Shown piece by piece: positions 1-8,833 of a stretch of 64,000 nt of DNA (the first letter of the stretch is position 1; every line of letters begins with the position of its first letter). Under the pieces are notes generated by a model. That model did not search any database, had not been told where the DNA came from, and was given only the letters and a program-made list of their open reading frames with translations. The stretch is from Roseomonas xinghualingensis (GTDB lineage: Bacteria; Pseudomonadota; Alphaproteobacteria; Acetobacterales; Acetobacteraceae), in contig NZ_JAOXLP010000004.1 in NCBI RefSeq assembly GCF_025791835.1, positions 62,001 through 126,000 on the forward strand, written 5' to 3'. The translations under genes and the position numbers were made by a program.

Positions 1-109
1 CTGCCACCCCGCTCACCGGCGGGCGGCCATGACGCATGGACGCCGCCGCGCCGTGCCGCTAGGGAACGGCGAATCCAAGCCGCCCGCCGACGGAAACAGG
101 GACAATTCC
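1..109. other. Intergenic leader before pyrE
   Basis: These 109 bases precede pyrE. The pyrE frame stays open upstream to an ATG at 29, but those extra 27 residues do not resemble the family. I treat the stretch as leader. No tRNA, clear promoter or terminator is visible. Confidence 0.5.
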
Positions 110-832
110 ATGGCCATCCAGCATGCCTCCGAGTGGGACCGCGACGCGGCGCTCACCACGGCCCGCATCCTTCTCGAGATCAAGGCGGTGAACTTCCGGC
201 CGGAGGAGCCCTACACCTTCACCTCGGGCTGGAAGAGCCCGGTCTATATCGATTGCCGCCGCATCATCTACTTCCCGCGCGCGCGCAAGACGATCTGCGA
301 CCTGGCTGCCGAGAAGATCGGCCGCCACATCGGCTACGAGACCATCGAGGCGGTGGCGGGCGGCGAGACCGCCGGCATCCCCTTCGCGGCCTGGATCGCC
401 GACCGCATGATGACCCCCATGGCCTATGTGCGGAAGAAGCCCAAGGGCTTCGGCCGCAACGCCCAGATCGAGGGCGACGTGCCCGAGGGCAAGCGCACCA
501 TCCTGGTCGAGGACCTGACGACCGATGGCGGCTCCAAGATCCGCTTCGCCCAGGCGCTGCGCGATGCCGGCGCCATCTGCAACGACACCTTCGTTGTCTT
601 CTTCTACGGCGTCTTCCCCGGCGCCTTCGACACGATGAAGGCGATGAACCTCAACCTGCTGCATCTCTGCACCTGGTGGGACGTGCTCGAGGTCTGCCGC
701 GAGCGTCCCTATTTCGAGGAGAGCGCCCTGCGCGAGGTGCGCCGCTTCCTTGAGAATCCGATGGACTGGTCCAAGCAGCACGGCGGCATCGGCAGCGCGG
801 AGGAAGCGGTTTCCAAGGGCATCACCGCCTGA
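110..832 (+). CDS. pyrE: Orotate phosphoribosyltransferase
   Basis: PyrE joins orotate to PRPP to give OMP in de novo pyrimidine synthesis, in the cytoplasm. The 240-residue protein shows the mobile catalytic loop [14 protein letters not shown] (about 106-119) and the PRPP-binding segment [14 protein letters not shown] (130-143). This acidic version (VEDLTTDGG rather than the usual VDDVITAGT) is one I associate with alphaproteobacterial PyrE. I chose the ATG at 110 because AGGGA lies 7 bases upstream and the conserved protein starts soon after; an in-frame ATG at 29 adds unconserved sequence. The gene stands alone and is followed by a hairpin at 838-859. Confidence 0.95.
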   Translation: MAIQHASEWDRDAALTTARILLEIKAVNFRPEEPYTFTSGWKSPVYIDCRRIIYFPRARKTICDLAAEKIGRHIGYETIEAVAGGETAGIPFAAWIADRMMTPMAYVRKKPKGFGRNAQIEGDVPEGKRTILVEDLTTDGGSKIRFAQALRDAGAICNDTFVVFFYGVFPGAFDTMKAMNLNLLHLCTWWDVLEVCRERPYFEESALREVRRFLENPMDWSKQHGGIGSAEEAVSKGITA

Positions 833-837
833 GGCCG

Positions 838-859
838 CGCGCCGCCGTGTGGCGGCGCG
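838..859 (+). terminator. Hairpin after pyrE, probable terminator
   Basis: CGCGCCGCC (838-846) pairs perfectly with GGCGGCGCG (851-859) across a GTGT loop, six bases after the pyrE stop. Only a short GGTTTCG follows, so the U-tract is weak, but position and stem strength fit transcription termination. Confidence 0.6.
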
Positions 860-926
860 GGTTTCGTGATTGGCGAACAGGCGCGGCGCGGGCGGCCGGG
901 GCTACCGGCATCCCGCGAAGCCCCGC

Positions 927-2606
927 ATGATCGGTCCGATGACGGACGCGAAGACCCCATTCGGCGCGACGGCCCTGGCCCTCGCGCTCCTCGCCACCCC
1001 AGCCGCGGCCCAGCCGCGTGACACCCTCACCATCGGCCTCGCCCAGGCCACCGGCACCTTCCACCCCAATATCGAGAGCATGCTGGCGAAGTCCTACATC
1101 CTCGGCTTCGCCCGCCGCCCCCTCACCGCCCATGGCCCGGATTGGCGCCCCCTCTGCACGGGCTGCGAAAGCTTCCCCACGCTGGAGAACGGCCAGGTCG
1201 TCCAGGAGACCACGCCGGACGGCAAGCCGGGAATGCGCGTCACCTGGCGCCTGCGCGAGGATCTGCGCTGGGGCGATGGACGCCCCGTCACCGCCGAGGA
1301 CCTGCGTTTCGCCTGGGAAGCCGGCCGTGCCTTCGAAACGGGCTTCGGCGGCGCCGAATTTTACCGCAGCGCCTATGAGTTCCAGTCCACCGACCCGCGC
1401 ACCGTCACCCTGCGCTTCGACAAGGTGAGTTTCGATGCCGGTTCCGCCGGCAAGTTCGAACCCCTCCCCGCCCATATCGACCGCCCCATCTGGGAGGCCG
1501 ATCGCCGCAACTACCGGTCCCGCACCGCCTACGACACGAACACGACGAATCCCGGCCTCTGGAACGGTCCCTACCGCATCGCCGCCGTGCAGCCCGGCGC
1601 CGGGGTGACATTGGAGCGCAACGAAGCCTGGGCCGGCCCCGCCCCCGCCTTCCGCCGCATCAACATCCGCGTCGTCGAGAATTCCGCCGCGCTCGAAGCC
1701 CAACTCCTCGCCGGCCAGATCGACATGATCGCGGGCGAGCTCGGCCTCTCGCTGGACCAGGCCATCGCGCTGGAACGCCGCAGCCGGAACCGCTTCCGCT
1801 TCGAATACCGCCCCGGCCTTGTCTGGGAACATCTGGACCTGCGCCTGGACAACCCGGTCCTCTCGGATGTCCGCGTCCGCCAGGCGCTGATGCTCGCCAT
1901 CGACCGCCCGAAGATCGTCCAAAGCCTCTTCGACAACCGCCAGCCCGTCGCCGCCACATCGATCCATCCGGACGACCCGATGATCGACAAGGCGCTGACT
2001 CCCTGGCCGCACGACCCTGCGCGCGCCGCTGCGTTGCTCGATGAAGCCGGCTGGCGCCCCGGCCCCGACGGCATCCGCCGCAACGCCGCGGGCGAGCGCC
2101 TGACGCTCGATCTGCAGACCACCGCCGGCAACCGCTCCCGCGAAACCGTTCTGCAGGTCATCCAGGGCATGTGGCGCGCGGCCGGGGTGGAAGCCCGCAT
2201 CGCCAACCAGCCCCCGCGCGTCCTCTTCGGCGAAACCCTCTCCCAGCGCCGCTTCCAGGGCGCCGCCCTCTTCGCCTGGATCAGCAGCCCGGAGAACGTG
2301 CCCCGCAGCACTCTCCACTCGGACGAAATCCCCACCGCCGCCCGCAACTGGTCCGGCCAGAACTACCCCGGCTACTCCAACCCCGAGATGGACGCCCTCC
2401 TCGAAGCCCTGCCGCAGGAGCTGGATGCCGCGAAGCGCCGCCCCATGTGGTCCCGCCTCCAGGCGCTGACGCATCGGGACCTGCCCGCCATCCCCCTCTG
2501 GCACCGGGCCGAGCCGCATGTCTGGCCCCAATGGCTGGATGGCGTCCGCCCCACCGGCAACATGTCCCCGTCCTCGCTCTGGGTGACGGACTGGCGGGTG
2601 CGCTGA
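927..2606 (+). CDS. ABC transporter periplasmic substrate-binding protein, peptide/nickel family (SBP family 5)
   Basis: This is the periplasmic receptor of a DppA/OppA-type importer; the ligand cannot be told from sequence. About 559 residues, the usual family length. A signal peptide ends near TPAAAQ (about residue 28). The mature part opens with the family's DTLTIGLAQATGTFHPN, and WRLREDLRWGDGRPVTAEDL is the SBP_bac_5 hallmark (F/W-x-L-R-x-x-x-x-W-x-D-G-x-P-x-T-A-x-D). Start is uncertain: ATG 927 and ATG 939 both give a signal peptide, and ATG 870 adds an unlikely N-terminus. The first permease begins 1 base after the stop, so the three genes form one operon. Confidence 0.9.
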   Translation: MIGPMTDAKTPFGATALALALLATPAAAQPRDTLTIGLAQATGTFHPNIESMLAKSYILGFARRPLTAHGPDWRPLCTGCESFPTLENGQVVQETTPDGKPGMRVTWRLREDLRWGDGRPVTAEDLRFAWEAGRAFETGFGGAEFYRSAYEFQSTDPRTVTLRFDKVSFDAGSAGKFEPLPAHIDRPIWEADRRNYRSRTAYDTNTTNPGLWNGPYRIAAVQPGAGVTLERNEAWAGPAPAFRRINIRVVENSAALEAQLLAGQIDMIAGELGLSLDQAIALERRSRNRFRFEYRPGLVWEHLDLRLDNPVLSDVRVRQALMLAIDRPKIVQSLFDNRQPVAATSIHPDDPMIDKALTPWPHDPARAAALLDEAGWRPGPDGIRRNAAGERLTLDLQTTAGNRSRETVLQVIQGMWRAAGVEARIANQPPRVLFGETLSQRRFQGAALFAWISSPENVPRSTLHSDEIPTAARNWSGQNYPGYSNPEMDALLEALPQELDAAKRRPMWSRLQALTHRDLPAIPLWHRAEPHVWPQWLDGVRPTGNMSPSSLWVTDWRVR

Positions 2607-2607
2607 C

Positions 2608-3552
2608 ATGTGGCGGATGATCGCCTGGCGCCTGCCGCAGATCGCGGCAACGATCGTCATCCTCTCCCTCGCCGCCTATCTCGCCATCGGTGCCATGCCC
2701 GGCGATCCCATCTCGCTGGCGATGATGGCCGACCCGCGCCTCGGCGCCGCCGATATCGAGCGCATGCGCGCCCTGCACGGGCTGGACCAGCCCCTGCTCG
2801 CCCGCTGGTGGGCCTGGGCCAGCGGCGTGCTGCGCGGCGAGTTCGGCTATTCTCGCCTCTTCGCCCGCCCCGCCGCCGAAATCCTCTGGCCCGCCCTGCG
2901 CGGCAGCCTCGTCCTGCTCGGCGCCGCTCTTGCCCTCGCCGCGACGCTTGGCATCGCCGCCGGCATGCTCGCCGCCCTGCGCCCCAGCTGGCGCGCGCCC
3001 GTGGATGCCCTGGCCCTCGCCTCCCAGGCCCTGCCCGCCTTCTGGCTCGGCATCCTCCTCATCATCCTTTTCGCCGTCACCCTCGGCTGGCTCCCCGCCG
3101 GTGGCACGCCCGACGCGCCCGGCATGCTGGAAGCAGGGCGCTTCCTCGTCCTTCCGGTCGCCACCCTCGCCATCGCCCATCTGGCCGCCTATGCCCGGCA
3201 CACCGCCGCCGCCATGGCCGAGGTCCTCCGTGCCCCCTGGATCACCGCCGCCCGCGCCCGCGGCGCGCCCGAGAGCCGCATCGCCCTGAATCACGCCCTC
3301 CCCAACGCCGCCGTGCCGCTCCTTTCCATCCTGGCGCTGGATGCCGGCGCCCTCGTCTCCGGCGCCCTCATCACCGAAACCGTCTTCGCCCGCCCCGGCA
3401 TGGGAAAGCTCCTCACCGACGCGGTGTTGGGCAACGACCACAACCTCGCCCTCCTGGCGCTGCTCCTGGTCGCCGCCACCACCCTCCTGGCCACGCTCGC
3501 CGCCGACCTCGCCCAGCGGGCCCTGGACCCCAGGCTGGCGCAGGGTCGGTGA
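2608..3552 (+). CDS. ABC transporter permease, DppB/OppB type
   Basis: Inner-membrane subunit of a peptide-type importer, 314 residues with about six hydrophobic segments. The N-terminal helix and the short periplasmic part with ERMRALHGLDQPLLARWWAW are typical of the DppB half, which carries an N-terminal extension. The cytoplasmic coupling loop (EAA region) is around ITAARARGAPESRIALNH, facing where an ATPase should dock. It starts 1 base after the binding-protein stop and ends 10 bases before the second permease, so tight co-translation is likely. No ATPase gene follows. Confidence 0.9.
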   Translation: MWRMIAWRLPQIAATIVILSLAAYLAIGAMPGDPISLAMMADPRLGAADIERMRALHGLDQPLLARWWAWASGVLRGEFGYSRLFARPAAEILWPALRGSLVLLGAALALAATLGIAAGMLAALRPSWRAPVDALALASQALPAFWLGILLIILFAVTLGWLPAGGTPDAPGMLEAGRFLVLPVATLAIAHLAAYARHTAAAMAEVLRAPWITAARARGAPESRIALNHALPNAAVPLLSILALDAGALVSGALITETVFARPGMGKLLTDAVLGNDHNLALLALLLVAATTLLATLAADLAQRALDPRLAQGR

Positions 3553-3562
3553 CGCACACGCC

Positions 3563-4396
3563 ATGACCCGCCTCCGCCTCGGCCTCGCGATCCTGCTCCT
3601 GCTGACCACCGCCGCTATTGCCGCCCCCTGGGTTGCGGCATGGCTGGGCGTCGACCCGGATGTGCCGGACCTCCTCGCCCGCCAGTCCGGCCCCTCCGCC
3701 GCGCACCCCCTGGGCACGGATGAACTGGGCCGGGACATCCTGGCCCGCCTTCTCTTCGGGGCACGCGTCTCCCTGGCCGTCGGGCTCGCCGCGGCCCTGG
3801 CCTCCACCGCGATCGGCCTCGCGGCGGGGCTGCTCGCCGCATGGCGTGGCGGCTGGGTGGATGCGCTGCTGATGCGCCTCGCGGATGGCCTCCTCGCCCT
3901 CCCGGCCCTGCCGCTGCTGGTCCTGCTGGCGGCCATGGATCCCGCCGCCCTCGGCCTGCCACGCGGCGGCGCGCTCACGGATGTGCTCCGCATCGTGCTG
4001 ATCCTCGCCATCTTCGGCTGGGTCGGTGTCGCACGCCTCTCCCGCGCGGCGGCGATCTCCGTCCTCGCGCGGGACCATGTGCGAGCCGCGCGCGCTCTCG
4101 GCGTCAGCGAGGCCCGCCTCCTGCGCCGCCACGTCGCCCCCGCCCTGGCCGCACCGCTGACGGTGGCGGGCTCCCTGGCCGTCGCGGGCGCCATTCTGGC
4201 GGAAAGCACCCTTTCCTTCCTCGGACTGGGCATTCAGCCGCCCGCATCCTCCTGGGGCAACATGCTGGCGAACGCGCAGGATCTGGTGTTCAGCGCCCCC
4301 ATGGCCGCGCTCTGGCCCGGCCTCGCCATCGCGGCGGCCGTGGCGGGGGCCATGCTGGTCGCGGACGGCCTGCGGCGCGGCCAGGAAACTCCCTGA
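3563..4396 (+). CDS. ABC transporter permease, DppC/OppC type
   Basis: Second membrane subunit of the importer, 277 residues. The N-terminal region has the DppC-type sequence HPLGTDELGRDILARLLFGA, where the family usually has GTD-x-x-GRD. The EAA-like loop is around VRAARALGVSEARLLRRHV, and the C-terminus carries the common LSFLGLGIQPPASSWGNML motif. I place the start at ATG 3563, since the open frame to 3341 merely overlaps the first permease. The next gene is convergent, so the operon ends here without any nucleotide-binding subunit; ATPases must be encoded elsewhere. Confidence 0.9.
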   Translation: MTRLRLGLAILLLLTTAAIAAPWVAAWLGVDPDVPDLLARQSGPSAAHPLGTDELGRDILARLLFGARVSLAVGLAAALASTAIGLAAGLLAAWRGGWVDALLMRLADGLLALPALPLLVLLAAMDPAALGLPRGGALTDVLRIVLILAIFGWVGVARLSRAAAISVLARDHVRAARALGVSEARLLRRHVAPALAAPLTVAGSLAVAGAILAESTLSFLGLGIQPPASSWGNMLANAQDLVFSAPMAALWPGLAIAAAVAGAMLVADGLRRGQETP

Positions 4397-4417
4397 GCGC
4401 CTCGGTCCCAGCGCTCA
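4394..4417. terminator. Convergent hairpin containing the permease stop codon
   Basis: TGAGCGC (4394-4400) pairs with GCGCTCA (4411-4417) around a 10-base loop. The TGA of the permease is the first triplet of the stem. It lies between convergent genes, so it could end transcription from both sides; there is no U-tract. Confidence 0.45.
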
Positions 4418-4425
4418 GCCAGCTC

Positions 4426-5166
4426 TCATTGGATAACTCGCCCGTCCGAAGCCTCCGCCCTGATCTCCTCGGGTGGCTCATACATCCAGCGCCCGACGAC
4501 GCCGCCAATTGCCCCGCCGATCAACGGCGCGGCCCAGAACAGCCAGAGCTGCGCGACATATTCGGACCCCGCGAACAGCGCAGGGCCGGTGCTGCGCGCC
4601 GGGTTGACCGAGGTGTTGGTTACAGGGATCGAGATCAGATGGATCAAGGTCAGCGCCAGGCCGATCGGAATGCCGGCGAAACCCACGGCGGCACCCTTTG
4701 ATGTCGCGCCGACGATGATCAGGACAAAGAAGAAGGTCAGCAGCGTCTCGGTCATGGCACAAGCCGCCAGGCTGTACTTGCCAGGGCTCAGATCGCCATA
4801 GCCATTGGAGGCGAAGGCCCCAGGCACCCATCCTGCCTTGCCGGAGGCGATCATCCACAACACCCCCGCCGCCGCGATGGCACCCACGACCTGCGCGATG
4901 ATGTAGGGCAGCACATGCCGGTTCGCGCAGCGTCTGGCGGACCAGAGGCCAATGGTGACGGCCGGGTTGAAATGCCCGCCCGAGATGTGCCCGACGGCAT
5001 AGGCCATGGTGAGCACCGTCAGCCCGAAGGCGAAGGCCACGCCCAGGAATCCGATTCCAAGTTCAGGAAAGGACGCGGCCAGGACAGCGGCGCCGCAACC
5101 GCCGAAGGTGAGCCAGAACGTGCCGAAGAATTCGGCCGTGACCCGGCGACTCATGTCGTTGTGCAT
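4426..5166 (-). CDS. aqpZ: Aquaporin Z (water channel)
   Basis: Six-helix MIP-family water channel of 246 residues. Both NPA boxes are present (GGHFNPAVT at 64-72 and NTSVNPARS at 184-192). The four selectivity-filter positions match E. coli AqpZ with a constant offset of two: F45, H176, T185 and R191. That predicts water selectivity rather than glycerol transport. The start at 5166 is supported by an AAGGAGG-type ribosome site (5171-5178); a second ATG at 5154 is too far from it. Monocistronic and convergent with the ABC importer. Confidence 0.96.
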   Translation of the reverse strand: MHNDMSRRVTAEFFGTFWLTFGGCGAAVLAASFPELGIGFLGVAFAFGLTVLTMAYAVGHISGGHFNPAVTIGLWSARRCANRHVLPYIIAQVVGAIAAAGVLWMIASGKAGWVPGAFASNGYGDLSPGKYSLAACAMTETLLTFFFVLIIVGATSKGAAVGFAGIPIGLALTLIHLISIPVTNTSVNPARSTGPALFAGSEYVAQLWLFWAAPLIGGAIGGVVGRWMYEPPEEIRAEASDGRVIQ

Positions 5167-5277
5167 GCCACCCTCCTTGGGGGAGACAGTGAGGATGGCA
5201 TAAATTCGTTCTGATTTCGAAAAAACTAGCCCCAGCTCCCGGTAGATTGTCCTTGCGGGCGGGTCAGTCCCGCCGGG

Positions 5278-7584
5278 TCACGGCACGACATCCCCCGCGA
5301 TGGGCGGCGGGGCATGGACGGTCACCGCCGGCAACGGCCCCTTCCAGACCTCCACCTGCACGAGGCAGGAATGCGCCGCGCACCCCTGCCCGAGCGGCGA
5401 GGTGCCCACATCCTGCGTCAGCACATTCGGGTTCCCATGAACGCAGAGCGGCCCCAGCTCCGTCTCCTGCGGGTCCCACCATGCGCCGGTGGACATGGAA
5501 ACCACGCCCGGCCGCATATCCTCCGTCAGCACCACGCCACCGAGGCAGGCGCCGCGATCATTGAACACGCGCACGATGTCGCCTGCCGCCAGCCCGCGTG
5601 CCGCGGCATCGGCCGGGTTCATGCGGATCGGCTCCCTCGCCTGGATCTTGCGCGCCGCCGCGCCACGGCTGGGATCAAGCTGCGAATGCAGCCGCACCGG
5701 CGGCTGGTCCGAAAGAAGATGCAGCGGGAAGCGAGAGGTATCGCCGCCCAGCCATTCGCGCGGTGCCTTCCACACGGCATGTCCCGGCACGCCCTCGTCG
5801 CCGAAGCCCGCGATCGTCTCGGAATACAACTCCACCTTGCCCGATGGCGTGTTCAGTGGCGCCGCCTCGGGATCCCGCGCGAAATCGGCGAACTGCACGA
5901 AATCCTCGTTGGGCAACGCGAACTCGATGTGACCTTCTGCCCAGAAGCGGTCAAAATCCGGCACCTCCTCGCCCATGGCGGCGCAGGCGCGGCGGAAACG
6001 GTCATACATGTGGCGCAGCCACGCGCCCTCGTCGCGCTGCTCGGTGAAGCGGTCGCGATAACCCAGCGCATCGGCGATGTCGGCATAGGCGTCGTGGTCG
6101 TTCCGTGCCTGCCCCTGCGGCGGCACTGCCTGATGCATCGCGCGCACGAAGCGGTCGCGCGAGGAACTCGCGATGTCATTGCGCTCCAGCGTGGTGGTGG
6201 CCGGGAGCACGATATCCGCATGGCGCGCGATGGAGGTCCACCACGGCTCCGACACCACGACCGTATCCGCCAACCTCAACGCGCGCGCGAGGCGGTTCAG
6301 GTCCTGATGGTGGTGGAAGGGATTCCCGCCCGACCAGAACACCATGCGCGTATCCGGCAACTGGATGTCGCGCCCGTTGTAGCGCATCACCTCGCCAGGA
6401 CGTTCCAGCAGTTCCGTGACGCGCGCGACGGGGATGGAGATGCCAACCGGATTGCGCGTCGCCGGCATGTTCACGCTCGGCAGCTCGCGGCGCGAGGTGC
6501 CCATGCCGTTGATGCTGCCATAGCCGAAGGCGATCCCCTGCCCCGGCTTGCCGATGCCGCCCAGCACGCTCGCCAGCCCCACCAGCGCCCACCAGGGCTG
6601 CTCGCCATGCTCGGCGCGCTGGATGGACCATGTGGCGGTGACCATGGTGGGCGTCCGCGCCGCCTCCAGCGCCAGAGCGCGGATCACCTCCGCCGGCACC
6701 TCGCAGAGCGGCGCGGCCCATTCCGGCGTCTTCGCCACGCCATCCGCCTCGCCCGTCACATAGGCACGTAGCTTCTCCCAGCCGACCGTGCAGCGCGCGA
6801 GGAAATCCCGGTCCTCCAGCCCCTCCGCGAGGATGGCCTGGATCATCGCCAGCACCATGGCTGCATCGCCGCCCGGACGGATCGGCACCCATTGCGCCTT
6901 CAGGAAATCCGCCGCGTCGCCACGGAAGGGGCTGATATTGACGAAGCGCAGCCCCGCCTCCGCCGCCGCCTTCATCATCGGCACATACTCATGCGTCCCG
7001 CCACCGCCGGCGGTGACCAGCCCGTTCTTCAACGGCAGCCCGCCGAAGCACAGCATCAGCCGCGCATTCCCGATGATGCTGCGCCAATCCGTCACCGGCC
7101 CCTGCACAACATCATTGGTGCCGAGGACATGCGGCATCAGCGTCATGCCCGCGCCATAGGAATAGTTCGTCACCTGGCTGGTGAAGCCGCCGCCTAGCCC
7201 CAGGAAACGCTGCAACTGGCTGCGCGCATGATGGAACCGCCCCGCCGAGGACCAGCCATAGGAGCCGCCGAAGACCGAGGCATCGCCATGCTCCGTGCGC
7301 ACCCGCCGCACCTCATCGGCCACCAGCCGCGTCGCCTTGTCCCAGGAAACCGGCACAAAGCGGTCCCCCCCGCGCGTCGATCCACGCCGCTCACCGCGCA
7401 GCCAGCCCTCCCGCACATAAGGCCGGTCAATCCGGGACGGCGCATGGACGATGTCCGGGATGCCGTCGATCAGCGTGCCTGGAAAGGGATCACGGCTGAA
7501 GGGGCGGGTGCCGGTGATGCGGCCATCCTCCACCACGGCGTCGAAATAGCCCCAATGGGCCGCGTGCGGCTTGATCTCGGTCAT
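5278..7584 (-). CDS. Molybdopterin oxidoreductase, biotin/TMAO/DMSO sulfoxide reductase type
   Basis: A 768-residue bis-MGD molybdenum enzyme of the BisC/TorA/DmsA-like branch that lacks an N-terminal Fe-S domain: no cysteine cluster motif precedes the catalytic domain. The region YGWSSAGRFHHARSQ and NYSYGAGMTLMPHVLG (about 109-155) aligns with the DMSO/BSO reductase segment, and Ser142 falls where the Mo-ligating serine sits. The C-terminal MGD-binding domain includes LHLLSDQPPVRLHSQLD and TGAWWDPQ. There is no Tat signal, so it probably acts in the cytoplasm, like BisC, on biotin or methionine sulfoxide; substrate is inference. No electron-transfer partner gene lies next to it. Confidence 0.88.
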   Translation of the reverse strand: MTEIKPHAAHWGYFDAVVEDGRITGTRPFSRDPFPGTLIDGIPDIVHAPSRIDRPYVREGWLRGERRGSTRGGDRFVPVSWDKATRLVADEVRRVRTEHGDASVFGGSYGWSSAGRFHHARSQLQRFLGLGGGFTSQVTNYSYGAGMTLMPHVLGTNDVVQGPVTDWRSIIGNARLMLCFGGLPLKNGLVTAGGGGTHEYVPMMKAAAEAGLRFVNISPFRGDAADFLKAQWVPIRPGGDAAMVLAMIQAILAEGLEDRDFLARCTVGWEKLRAYVTGEADGVAKTPEWAAPLCEVPAEVIRALALEAARTPTMVTATWSIQRAEHGEQPWWALVGLASVLGGIGKPGQGIAFGYGSINGMGTSRRELPSVNMPATRNPVGISIPVARVTELLERPGEVMRYNGRDIQLPDTRMVFWSGGNPFHHHQDLNRLARALRLADTVVVSEPWWTSIARHADIVLPATTTLERNDIASSSRDRFVRAMHQAVPPQGQARNDHDAYADIADALGYRDRFTEQRDEGAWLRHMYDRFRRACAAMGEEVPDFDRFWAEGHIEFALPNEDFVQFADFARDPEAAPLNTPSGKVELYSETIAGFGDEGVPGHAVWKAPREWLGGDTSRFPLHLLSDQPPVRLHSQLDPSRGAAARKIQAREPIRMNPADAAARGLAAGDIVRVFNDRGACLGGVVLTEDMRPGVVSMSTGAWWDPQETELGPLCVHGNPNVLTQDVGTSPLGQGCAAHSCLVQVEVWKGPLPAVTVHAPPPIAGDVVP

Positions 7585-7784
7585 GGGGCGGGAGGATGCG
7601 ACGGCTGCGCCGCTCCCTGCAAATCACGCGTGCCGACGGATGCCGCATCGCGACCGGCTAGCGGCAACCCCCTGCCCCGCGGAGGCGTTCTGTGGGCCTG
7701 CCCCGAACACGCTGCATCCCGTGGCCCGCCAAGGCCATGCGGCGGCACGCGCGGCAGCCGCTGCCCCATCAGGAGAGTCCCGCC

Positions 7785-8810
7785 ATGGACAGCCAGAACG
7801 ACGACACCCCGTCGCGCCGCCGCCTCATGGGCGGGATGACTGCCGCGGCCGCCCTGGCCGCCGCCCCGGCCATGGCCCAACAGGCCAGCCCCGCACCGGC
7901 CGCCCAGCCCGCACCTCTGGCCGCCCCGCGCGACCCACGCGACCCACGCGAGCAATATCCCCGCCCGCCCTTCGAGCGGCAGCCGCAGGAATGGCCCGGC
8001 CTCGCCGGCCGCATGAACCCGCGCCCCGACCATGGCGAGACAAGCTATCGCGGCTCCGGCCGCCTTGCCGGCCGCAAGGCGCTCGTCACCGGAGGCGATT
8101 CCGGCATCGGCCGCGCCGCCGCCATCGCCTATGCGCGGGAAGGCGCCGATGTCGCCATCGGCTACCTGCCGCAGGAACAGGCCGATGCCGATGAGGTGCT
8201 GGAACTGATCCGCAAGGAAGGGCGCAAGGCCGTTGCCCTGCCCGGCGACATCCGGGACGAAGCCTTCTGCCACCAGATGGTGGAAACGGCGGTGCGCGAA
8301 CTCGGCGGCCTCGACATCCTGGTGAACAATGCCGGCCGCCAGCAGACCGTCGCCTCCCTGGCCGACCTCACCACCGAGAATTTCGACTGGACCTTCAAGA
8401 CCAACGTCTACGCGCCCTTCTGGATCACCAAGGCCGCGCTGCCGCATCTGCGCCCTGGCGCATCCATCATCATCACCGCCTCGGTGCAGGCCTATGAGCC
8501 CTCCGCCGCGCTGTTCGACTATGCCCAGACCAAGGCCTGCAACGTCGCCTTCGCGAAATCCCTCTCCAAGCAGCTGGCGGAGAAGGGCATCCGCGTGAAC
8601 GCCGTTGCCCCCGGCCCCTACTGGACCGCGTTGCAGCCCAGCGGTGGGCAGACGCAGGAGATGCTGACGAAATTCGGCGGCGACACCCCCATGGGCCGGC
8701 CCGGCCAGCCAGTGGAGATCGCGCCCATCTATGTCCTGCTCGCCAGCCAGGAATCCAGCTTCACCACCGGCCAGGTGCTCGGCGCCTCCGGCGGCTCCGG
8801 CTTCCCGTGA
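7785..8810 (+). CDS. SDR family oxidoreductase with Tat-type signal
   Basis: Short-chain dehydrogenase of 341 residues related to the YhdF/GSP39 stress-protein branch, recognisable from the segment PGLAGRMNPRPDHGETSYRG before the Rossmann fold. Cofactor motif TGGDSGIG (102-109), NNAG, and catalytic YAQTK are all present. The N-terminus SRRRLMGGMTAAAALAAAPAMAQ looks like a twin-arginine export signal, followed by a Pro/Ala-rich linker. Export of a folded NAD(P) enzyme would be unusual; see findings. Start at ATG 7785 has AGGAGAG seven bases upstream. Divergent from the molybdoenzyme with a 200-bp gap; substrate unknown. Confidence 0.9.
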   Translation: MDSQNDDTPSRRRLMGGMTAAAALAAAPAMAQQASPAPAAQPAPLAAPRDPRDPREQYPRPPFERQPQEWPGLAGRMNPRPDHGETSYRGSGRLAGRKALVTGGDSGIGRAAAIAYAREGADVAIGYLPQEQADADEVLELIRKEGRKAVALPGDIRDEAFCHQMVETAVRELGGLDILVNNAGRQQTVASLADLTTENFDWTFKTNVYAPFWITKAALPHLRPGASIIITASVQAYEPSAALFDYAQTKACNVAFAKSLSKQLAEKGIRVNAVAPGPYWTALQPSGGQTQEMLTKFGGDTPMGRPGQPVEIAPIYVLLASQESSFTTGQVLGASGGSGFP

Positions 8811-8814
8811 GGCG

Positions 8815-8833
8815 TGGGCGGCTCAGCCGCCCA
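8815..8833. terminator. Convergent hairpin with a stop codon in its loop
   Basis: TGGGCGGC (8815-8822) and GCCGCCCA (8826-8833) form a perfect 8-bp stem. The loop TCA is the stop codon (TGA on the minus strand) of the DUF2585 gene. Likely a shared terminator for the convergent SDR and DUF2585 genes. Confidence 0.5.

Noticed and set aside
1448..1470. GTTCGAACCCC, resembling a tRNA T-loop.
   Set aside because: It lies inside the binding-protein coding sequence (KFEPLPA) and no cloverleaf can be drawn around it.
2281..4233. A 650-codon minus-strand frame opposite the ABC permeases.
   Set aside because: Low-complexity Arg/Ala/Gly product antisense to three recognised genes; no ribosome site or family features.
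5278..7584. Periplasmic, Tat-exported DMSO/TMAO respiratory reductase.
   Set aside because: The N-terminus MTEIKPHAAHWG has no twin-arginine signal, and no cytochrome or membrane-anchor gene is adjacent, so a cytoplasmic BisC-like enzyme is more likely.
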